DNA from: Deltaproteobacteria bacterium
GTDB taxonomy: Bacteria > Desulfobacterota > Desulfobacteria > Desulfobacterales > Desulfosarcinaceae
Direction: 5' to 3'
Assembly: GCA_020444075.1 (NCBI GenBank)
Contig: JAHLLR010000008.1
Span: 1-64,000 of the forward strand
Length of the DNA: 64,000 nucleotides
Shown: positions 36,041-43,263 of the stretch, piece by piece
Layout of the letters: each line of letters begins with the position of its first letter
How positions within the stretch are numbered: position 1 is the stretch's first letter
The notes under the pieces: model-generated
What the model saw: the letters and a program-made list of their open reading frames with translations, nothing else
Database searches by the model: none
What the model was told of the DNA's origin: nothing
Program-made: the position numbers and the translations under genes

Positions 36041-37228
36041 TCATATGGTTTGGGCTATCTCTTCATCGGTGAGATAGCAGGCCGGATCCGGTGCCCACAC
36101 ATCATCGTGGATCGCCTCTGCGCGCACCCTGAAATTGCCGCCGCAGACGTCCAGCCACGCGCACGTCGAGCAGCGTCCCTTCACATGGATCTTTTTTTCT
36201 TTTAGCTTCAACAGCAGGTCGTCTTCCGGCTGGGTCCAGATCTGGGAAAAAGGGCGCTGGCGGACATTGCCGAAGCTGTGGTGGCGCCAGAACTGGTCGG
36301 CATAGACCTCGCCGTCCCAGCTGACGCAGCCGATGCCCCGGCCCGAGTTGTTGCCCTCGTTCATTTTCAGCAGTTCAAGAACCTCAGCGGCCCTTTCGGG
36401 GTCCTCCTTGAGCAGTCGCAGGTAGAGATAGGGGCCGTCGGCGTGATTGTCCACGGTGAGCACTTCCTTGGCGATGCCTTTGGCGTGGAGCGCCTTGGTG
36501 CGGTCGATGATCAGGTCAACCGCCTTGCGGGTGCCTTCCAGGCTTAGGTCCTCTTCCACCATCTTGGATCCCCGGCCGGCGTAGACCAGGTGGTAAAAGC
36601 AGACCCGGGGGATGTCCATCTCCTCGAGCAGATCGAAAATGGCCGGGATATCAGCCACATTGAACTTGTTGATGGTAAAACGCAATCCCACTTTGATGCC
36701 CGCGTCCTGGCAGTTGCGGATGCCTTCCAGGGCCTTGTCATAGGCGCCGGGGACACCCCTGAACTCGTCGTTGATCCCCTGCATGCCGTCCAGGCTGATG
36801 CCTACGTAGGAGAGCCCGATGGATTTGAGGGTTTTGGCCAGGCCGGCGGTGATCAGGGTGCCGTTGGTGGAAATCACCGCGCGCATGCCCTTTTCGACGG
36901 CATAGGCGGCCAGTTCGGGAAGATCTTTTCTGACCAGGGGCTCACCACCGGAGAACAGCATGACCGGTGCACCGAACCGGGCCAGGTCATCGATCAGCAC
37001 TTTCCCTTCGTCCGTGGAGAGCTCGTTGGCCGTGGTTTCTTCCGTGGCTTGGGCATAGCAGTGAACACACTTGAGATTGCATTTCCGGGTTACATTCCAT
37101 ACCACCACCGGTCGTTTATCCCTGGAGAACTGGAGCAGGTGAGAGGGCAGGGTGGATGAATGACGCCCATAGCGCAGGGCATCGGAGGGCTCAACGGTTC
37201 CGCAGTAAAGCTTGGAAATTCCGATCAT
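36041..37228 (-). CDS. ahbC: Radical SAM AhbC (12,18-didecarboxysiroheme deacetylase)
   Basis: A 395-residue radical SAM/SPASM protein. AhbC removes the acetate side chains of 12,18-didecarboxysiroheme to give Fe-coproporphyrin III. It begins MIGISKLYCGTVEPSDALRY, a start I associate with AhbC. The SAM cluster is CNLKCVHC in TRKCNLKCVHCYAQA, SGGEPL follows, and the C-terminal cluster has CVSWDG, CSTCAWLDVCGG and a final Cys in DPACYL. It heads the ahbC-hemB-ahbD cluster. NirJ of heme d1 synthesis is a close relative but would not be expected beside hemB and AhbD. Confidence 0.9.
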   Translation of the reverse strand: MIGISKLYCGTVEPSDALRYGRHSSTLPSHLLQFSRDKRPVVVWNVTRKCNLKCVHCYAQATEETTANELSTDEGKVLIDDLARFGAPVMLFSGGEPLVRKDLPELAAYAVEKGMRAVISTNGTLITAGLAKTLKSIGLSYVGISLDGMQGINDEFRGVPGAYDKALEGIRNCQDAGIKVGLRFTINKFNVADIPAIFDLLEEMDIPRVCFYHLVYAGRGSKMVEEDLSLEGTRKAVDLIIDRTKALHAKGIAKEVLTVDNHADGPYLYLRLLKEDPERAAEVLELLKMNEGNNSGRGIGCVSWDGEVYADQFWRHHSFGNVRQRPFSQIWTQPEDDLLLKLKEKKIHVKGRCSTCAWLDVCGGNFRVRAEAIHDDVWAPDPACYLTDEEIAQTI

Positions 37229-37234
37229 ATGGGG

Positions 37235-39022
37235 TCAGCCTTTCAGCAGGTTTTCAGGTTTCGGGGGGAGCTCGAGGCGGTCGTCGCCGGATTTTCTGAG
37301 AAGGTCAGCGATGTAGTTGTCCGGTTTTTCCAGCGCTTCCCGGGTGATAAAAAAGCGGGTTCGTCCTGTTTTTTCACGAACGAGCTTCAGACCATGTTCG
37401 AAATCGGCGGTCAACTTCCGGTAATAGTTTTCCGGGGTGCCGCGGGCGTTGAAGCATTGCCCGATGATGTGATCGATGGCCTCTTCTTCCAAGACAATGT
37501 TAATACCATGATTTTTGATAAAGTAAAGCTCTATGCTTTTGGTTTCTTCATAGTAGGATTTAATCTTTTTAAGCACTTTTTCAATGTCGGTCACTATGCG
37601 GCAGTAGGCTTTTGCGACCAGTTCAATGCGGGATTCGGTCAGTTGGATACCGTATTTGTCACCAAAGGTTTTCCGGTTCGCCGTCACATAGTCTACAATA
37701 CGTTGACGCTCTTCTTCTGCCAGTTGGAAAAATGCCTGCGTGAATGTCTCGGCATCGGGCCGCTCAAGCAGGTCGCCCAGGCTCTTGTGCGGTCGATCAA
37801 TCACCTGGCGGGTGGCGGCAAACCGGGTGATGGTGGTGGAGGGCAGGGTTTTTTCAAAAGGCAACAGGGCGCTCTCCACGGCGCTGACTAACCCGCGGGC
37901 GCCGGTGTTTTCGTCATAGGCCCGCCGGGCCAGTTCCTCCAGGGCTTCGGCCTGAAACTTGACATCGATGCCGTAGGCGGCAAAATCCAGCTTTTTGCCC
38001 AGAATGATGGGGTTGTTGGGGTTTTTCAGGATGTCGCAAAGATCCGACTCCGTCAGTCTTTCGAATATGGTGCGGACGGGTAGCCGACCGACAAACTCGG
38101 ATTCAAACCCGAATTCGACGAGATCCTCTGATTTTAACTTGGTCAAGATGTCCCCATCCTTGGACGGGTCTGAAATCGAGGCCCCGAAACCGATTTTCTG
38201 GTCGGCGATGCGCCGGGAAATAATTTTGTCCAGCCCGGCAAAGGCGCCGCTCATGATAAAAAGAATGTGTTTGGTGTTGATGCTGCTTTTTTCTTTTTTG
38301 CCGGTTTTCCTGAACCGGTCGATCTCCTGCAGCATGGATACCGGATCGTGGGGGACTTTAAGATCCACTTCGGTCTCTTCCATGGGTTTAAGGAGCGCCC
38401 GCTGGACACCGGTTCGGGAAACGTCCGCACCGATCAGATTGTGGCTGGAGGCAATTTTGTCGATTTCATCGATATAGACAATTCCATATTGGGCCAGTTC
38501 GATATCCCCGTTAGCCTCTTTAACCAGGTCCCGAACCAGATCCTCCACATCACCGCCGACATATCCCGTCTCGCTGAATTTGGTGGCGTCTCCCTTGACA
38601 AAGGGCACGCCGATTTTTTTGGCGATGAGCCGCACCATGTAGGTCTTACCTACACCGGTGGGGCCGAGCATCAACACGTTGTTCTTGATAATGCCGACCA
38701 TGTCGACAAAGTCGTCGGGGGCGCTTTGAATATGCTTGATCCGGTTGAAATGGGTACAGATCTTTGTGGCCAGCGTGTCTTTGGCTGCCGTCTGCTTGAC
38801 GATATACTGATCCAGATAGGCAACCAGATCCTGGGGCTTCAGATCGAAATTAATTGTTTTCCGGTTTTTCGGGGGTGCCTCACCCTCATCGCTTTTGGCA
38901 GTCTGGGGCATGACGATGGGGGTTGCCAGTTTCACGCTGCTACCGAATTTTTTGGCCAGAAAGTCACTGAGTTCTTTCTCTAATTCTTTGGGGTCGGGAA
39001 TTTTTTCGCTGTATTCGTTCAT
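37235..39022 (-). CDS. ClpX-like AAA+ unfoldase with C-terminal extension, no zinc finger
   Basis: A 595-residue AAA+ protein. Walker A is GPTGVGKT (120-127), Walker B IVYIDEIDKI (181-190), the pore-adjacent ETGYVGGDVEDLV follows ClpX, and sensor 2 is GARGL (374-378). IGFGA (277-281) matches the ClpX loop that docks ClpP. The N-terminal zinc-binding domain of ClpX is missing, replaced by about 55 residues of a different helical sequence, and about 195 unrecognised residues follow the core. ATG 39022 is preferred; an upstream ATG at 39136 has no ribosome site. It ends 6 nt before ahbC begins. Substrates are unknown. Confidence 0.86.
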   Translation of the reverse strand: MNEYSEKIPDPKELEKELSDFLAKKFGSSVKLATPIVMPQTAKSDEGEAPPKNRKTINFDLKPQDLVAYLDQYIVKQTAAKDTLATKICTHFNRIKHIQSAPDDFVDMVGIIKNNVLMLGPTGVGKTYMVRLIAKKIGVPFVKGDATKFSETGYVGGDVEDLVRDLVKEANGDIELAQYGIVYIDEIDKIASSHNLIGADVSRTGVQRALLKPMEETEVDLKVPHDPVSMLQEIDRFRKTGKKEKSSINTKHILFIMSGAFAGLDKIISRRIADQKIGFGASISDPSKDGDILTKLKSEDLVEFGFESEFVGRLPVRTIFERLTESDLCDILKNPNNPIILGKKLDFAAYGIDVKFQAEALEELARRAYDENTGARGLVSAVESALLPFEKTLPSTTITRFAATRQVIDRPHKSLGDLLERPDAETFTQAFFQLAEEERQRIVDYVTANRKTFGDKYGIQLTESRIELVAKAYCRIVTDIEKVLKKIKSYYEETKSIELYFIKNHGINIVLEEEAIDHIIGQCFNARGTPENYYRKLTADFEHGLKLVREKTGRTRFFITREALEKPDNYIADLLRKSGDDRLELPPKPENLLKG

Positions 39023-39602
39023 GATAAACTCGTAAATTAGGTTCACGTTTTGACGACTTTGGAAAACCTTTAAAATCAAGGCTCGCCATGTCCAGGCATT
39101 AAGCAGTGCATACCAACTGTCGCAGCGGTTATCCATGCCGAAAAACCTATAGGTTGGCTATTCTACCAAGCCGTCGCTTTCACTGCGTGACTATAAGCAC
39201 CTGGCCCGATAAATTCAAGTTTATCCAGGGGGAAATGGTCTTCAGAAAACCCGCTGCCGGCGGGTGTCCGTCTGCGGATGAATGAATCGGGGTGGGTTCA
39301 AGGCGGACGGCAGGCGTGAATCGCAGAAAAAGATGCCGGTGATGGTAAAGATTCAAATCAGGGTGTCCAACGCTGAAATTGCGTAAAAGAGCCATTTAAA
39401 GATGGAGACAGCTTGTAAAACAGGGCTTTAGAACCCTGATCAACTGCCGATAATAAAGGTTGGCTGGTGTGTCAACAGGCGCCCGGTAAAAAGGCTGCCG
39501 ACATGTCGAACTGAAAATAATTGTTGACACAGGATTCAGGTAGATTAATTTTACGTGTTGGATCTATCACCTATAACAGAACCCGGTAGTTGAACAGGAT
39601 AT
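39023..39602. other. 580-bp divergent intergenic region
   Basis: It lies between the ClpX-like gene (minus) and the PHP gene (plus). Apart from the plus-strand promoter at 39524-39551, no gene or hairpin stands out. Confidence 0.45.
39524..39551 (+). promoter_or_regulatory. sigma70-type promoter for the PHP gene
   Basis: TTGACA (39524-39529) and TAATTT (39546-39551) are spaced by 16 nt, about 50 nt upstream of ATG 39603. Confidence 0.55.
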
Positions 39603-40577
39603 ATGGACAATTTCAATCGAATTCAATTTGAAACTCCCAAACTGACTGAGCTGACCAACTGCAATACGGTTGTTGATCTTCATTTCCATTCCCGTTTTTC
39701 AGACGGTGCCGATACAGTGGCAGACATTGCTCAACGGGCTCGCCAGTTGGGGATTGGTATTGCCATCACCGACCATAATGCCATTGACGGGGCCGTGGAA
39801 CTCGACGGCCATGATGATGTTTTCAGCATCCCCGGAATCGAAGTTACCTCCCGGGAAGGGACCCATGTATTGGTCTATTTTTACCGGATCGATGATCTCA
39901 AGGCTTTTTATAATGCCGATGTCAAGCCCCATATGGGGGCGACGGTGATGTCATCGATCGACCTGGATGTGGAATCCATCGTTCGCCGCGCCAGAAAATA
40001 CAACAGTGTTGTTATTTACCCGCATCCTTACTCGGCCGCCTTCACCGGCATCTGCAACCACAGCTTTTCGGATATGCAGCTCGACCGACTGCTCCGGATG
40101 GCCGATGGGGTCGAAGTGATCAATTCAGAAAACCTGAAGCGCTGGAACCTGAAAAGCGCCCTGCTGGGTTTTAACCTGAACCGCGCCATTACCGGTGGAA
40201 GTGATGGTCACAGCCTCCAGGAAATGGGCAGTGTGGTGACTTATGTCGCTTGTGGACGCAGCCGGAAAGCCTTTTTGGATGCCGTGAACCGCAAAGAGGC
40301 AAAGGTGATGGGGACCGAATCGAAACTGTTGAAAAAAATCCAGTCCAATGGCGCCAAACTGAAGAACAGTATCAACAACTATCCGGACATGGTGGAAAAG
40401 AACATCCGCTTCGGCAAAAGTGTGATCCGCTTCCGTACCCGCAGAGCTGCTGAGCAAATCTGGCAGCGGATCAACGATAAGCATTTGAGAAAGGCATTCT
40501 ATTTCGTTGCCGGGATGACCTTCCTGAAGATCAACTACAACGCCCTGCCCTTAATCTTGTTCTCCTTGATCACCTGA
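39603..40577 (+). CDS. PHP-domain phosphoesterase
   Basis: A 324-residue protein. Its first 230 residues are a PHP domain, a metal-dependent phosphoesterase fold: DLHFHSRFSDGADT (His pair), ITDHNAIDG, GIEVTSREGTHVLVYF, YPHPYS and GGSDGHSLQEM, which together supply the usual metal ligands. The last 90 residues are basic and helical, ending in a hydrophobic stretch (FVAGMTFLKINYNALPLILF) that could bind membrane. Some relatives hydrolyse 3',5'-bisphosphates or nucleoside phosphates. The stop is 2 nt from the opposing AsmA stop. Confidence 0.85.
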   Translation: MDNFNRIQFETPKLTELTNCNTVVDLHFHSRFSDGADTVADIAQRARQLGIGIAITDHNAIDGAVELDGHDDVFSIPGIEVTSREGTHVLVYFYRIDDLKAFYNADVKPHMGATVMSSIDLDVESIVRRARKYNSVVIYPHPYSAAFTGICNHSFSDMQLDRLLRMADGVEVINSENLKRWNLKSALLGFNLNRAITGGSDGHSLQEMGSVVTYVACGRSRKAFLDAVNRKEAKVMGTESKLLKKIQSNGAKLKNSINNYPDMVEKNIRFGKSVIRFRTRRAAEQIWQRINDKHLRKAFYFVAGMTFLKINYNALPLILFSLIT

Positions 40578-40579
40578 GT

Positions 40580-42583
40580 TTACTGGTTTCCCAACCCCTT
40601 CAGCAGGCCTTTCACGCCATCCTGCAACAATTTATTTGTTTCTTCTTTTGAAGGCACCATTTTTTTCAGGGTCTCTTTGTCCGGCAAGGGCTGGCCGAGC
40701 TGCTGCCCCAGCATGCTTTGAAGATCCGGCTTGAACGTCGGCGATGCAAAGCTGCCCGACACCAATACCGGTACGATGATCCCCGATCGCTGGGCCGTGT
40801 CGCCCTGTCCCTGGATTGTGGCCACAAATTTGGGTTCAACGCGAAAATCCAGGGTCTCTTTGGCCAGGTCGGCGCTGCCGGCTGCCAGTACACGAATCAG
40901 GGGTGAGACCAGTCGGGAGGCATCGGTTTTAAACAGCCCGTTGGTGATCGAAAACGGTACCTGCAGTTCCGCGAAGTCGGTGCGCGGTTTTTCCGAGGGG
41001 GTTTGGGCCAGGCCAAAGGCAGTCTGCACATTGCGCACCATGGACGCCAGGTCAATGCCGACAATGGCACCATCGTTGAACCGCAGATCGCCCTTGCCGC
41101 TGAGGGTCTGACGAATCAGATCGGGGGCGTCGCCGGTAAAATTCAGGCCGATTTCGGCGGCCAGAGCGCCTTCGATCAGTTCTTTGGCCATCACATCCTT
41201 GATCAACTGGCCGGCCTGAATGCCGTTAATCGCCACCTCCATGGCCGTTGCGGGTTTGTCCTTCTGGACATTGACCGTCCCGGTGCCGGCAATATTTCCC
41301 TTGTACAGGTCCACTTTTAGAGGATCCATCTGGATGATACCGTTGCGGGCACTGACCCTGACCTCGAGGTTCTGCATGCTGGCTTTTTTGACTTTCAATT
41401 CACCGGCCTTGAAGCGTGCATCCATCACCAGGCGGCGAAGGGGGGTGTAATCGGTTTTTTGCGCAGCCGCATCTGTCGGTGTTTTCTTTGAGGTGTCAGC
41501 ACCGGCCTTGTCTTTGGCAGGAGGCGGCAGGTAGCGGTCCAGATCGATACGGTCCAGCGTCAGGTCAACCTTGAGATTGGGTTTGTCGAACTCACTGGCC
41601 TGGACGGAAAAGGTGGCCTGGGAGTCGTCCAGTTTCAATTTGCCTTCGGACACGACCACGTTTTCCGGGGTGCCCTTGAGTTTGAGTGACACGGCGACGG
41701 CGTCAAGCACCTTGGCGTCTGCTGTTTCAAGGGGCAGTTTCCGGCCCAGTTGGTCCATTATTTTACGAGGAGAAAATTCGGCCACATTCACGGCCAGATC
41801 AAATTTCGTCGGGGTCGCGGATGGGTCGATACGGCCGGTCAGCTTGACATCCAGTTCATTGAGGAGTCGAATGGCCAGTTCCAGGGGCACCGGTATTTTG
41901 CCTGGCTGAGCACCCAGCGGCCCGATTGAGCCGTTAAGTGTAACCGGCTTTTGATCCGCCAGCGCCGAGAACGCAACCCCGATAGGTTTGTCAAAAGAGA
42001 CGTCCGTCATGACCAGATCGATATCCTTGACCTCTTTGCGTACGCCGCCGGCCTCGTCCAGCCATACGATCAGTCCGTTGGTAATGGCAAATTCTCCCAC
42101 CAGCAGCCCTTTGATGGGCAGTTCTCCGGTTGATGCGGGTGCCGGCTTTTCTTTAGCCTGCCCCGGTGATTTTCCCGCGGGCTGTCCGAGGTCTTCCCAG
42201 CCGCCTTTGCCGTCCTTGCGTTTTTCCAGCACAATTACCGGTTTGTTCATCACGAAACGTTTGACTTCGATGTTGCGTGACAGCAGGGGCAGAAGTTTGA
42301 CGCGTACTTCAAAAGATTCCACAGAAACAAAATCTTTTTCCTTGAAACCGGAAGGGTTTCCCAGGTGCAGGTCAGACAGCCGGACACCGATCCAGGGGAA
42401 AATCGATGGTTTCAGATCGCCGCCGAGCTTGAAGGTGCGGCCGGTGGCCTTGGTGACCTGCTGCTCGATCTGGGGTTTGTATTTTTCGACGTCGATAACC
42501 ATTGGCAGAACGGCTACTGCGATGACGATCAGCGCCACCAGTGAACCGGCAATAATAAACATCCATTTCACGGCTTTGTTCAT
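40580..42583 (-). CDS. AsmA-family envelope protein
   Basis: A 667-residue protein of the AsmA/YicJ-like group, now seen as bridge-like lipid transport or envelope-assembly proteins. A single N-terminal TM (WMFIIAGSLVALIVIAVAVL) is followed by VDVEKYKPQIEQQVTKATGR-type sequence, the AsmA start, then repeated beta-rich segments; the C-terminal part holds LSGKGDLRFNDGAIVGIDLA and LDFRVEPKFVATIQGQG, the conserved AsmA_2-like end. GGAGG precedes ATG 42583. A monocistronic unit facing the PHP gene. Confidence 0.87.
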   Translation of the reverse strand: MNKAVKWMFIIAGSLVALIVIAVAVLPMVIDVEKYKPQIEQQVTKATGRTFKLGGDLKPSIFPWIGVRLSDLHLGNPSGFKEKDFVSVESFEVRVKLLPLLSRNIEVKRFVMNKPVIVLEKRKDGKGGWEDLGQPAGKSPGQAKEKPAPASTGELPIKGLLVGEFAITNGLIVWLDEAGGVRKEVKDIDLVMTDVSFDKPIGVAFSALADQKPVTLNGSIGPLGAQPGKIPVPLELAIRLLNELDVKLTGRIDPSATPTKFDLAVNVAEFSPRKIMDQLGRKLPLETADAKVLDAVAVSLKLKGTPENVVVSEGKLKLDDSQATFSVQASEFDKPNLKVDLTLDRIDLDRYLPPPAKDKAGADTSKKTPTDAAAQKTDYTPLRRLVMDARFKAGELKVKKASMQNLEVRVSARNGIIQMDPLKVDLYKGNIAGTGTVNVQKDKPATAMEVAINGIQAGQLIKDVMAKELIEGALAAEIGLNFTGDAPDLIRQTLSGKGDLRFNDGAIVGIDLASMVRNVQTAFGLAQTPSEKPRTDFAELQVPFSITNGLFKTDASRLVSPLIRVLAAGSADLAKETLDFRVEPKFVATIQGQGDTAQRSGIIVPVLVSGSFASPTFKPDLQSMLGQQLGQPLPDKETLKKMVPSKEETNKLLQDGVKGLLKGLGNQ

Positions 42584-43263
42584 GTCCAGCCTCCTCTTTA
42601 TTGACCTGGATCGGGGTTGTGTTCGTCAGGCGTTTATCTGCATTTTACCTAATACGGTTGCGTAAGTCCGGGCCGTGTCATTCGGGAGAAATTGAAAGAT
42701 GATGTGTGCCATCCGTCCTGTGGCGACGTCCGTCTGAACCACCAGCCCCATCCGTTGCCTGGATTGGTTGCGTTGCTTTCCGACCCCTTCAATGTCTGAA
42801 ACTTAAGTATGCCTGAATAGATGTAAAGCCCGGCGGCGGCATGAAAGGGGAGGGCCGGGTAAATGCTTGACCGGATAATATCAAGAGACATCTGCTTTGT
42901 GCAAGATCTGCTTTCCCGGTGCAATGAACACGACCCCGTCCGGAAGTGGACTGGGCTTGATCCACCGCCGGAATATGCATCTTCGATTTTTACGGAAAGC
43001 GATCATGATGGGAGATCATTACCATTATTTTTGCAGCATATCGGATAGTTTGTCAGACCGGTGGGGCGCAAACAATCGCTATTGTGATTTTCAAAACGAT
43101 CCGACGGTTTTCTTTTGCCTTGATTTCCGGTATGAGATGACGATTATAAGGGTCTTGATATATCAAGGTGCCTTTACCTTCAGCCGGCTGTTGTTGCATG
43201 ACCGGAACAGGTCAAGGGGACTCCACCTGCGGACCCTAATTCCGCGTGGAAGGTAACCGATCC
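42584..43263. other. 680-bp intergenic region with a 14-bp palindrome
   Basis: It holds the AsmA gene's promoter (minus) and the upstream region of the large PPDK-N protein (plus). I found no acceptable gene. The only marked element is the palindrome at 43154-43167. Confidence 0.5.
43154..43167. promoter_or_regulatory. Perfect 14-bp palindrome, possible operator
   Basis: CTTGATATATCAAG reads the same on both strands and lies 97 nt upstream of the PPDK-N/receiver gene. Such a site could bind a dimeric regulator. Confidence 0.4.
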
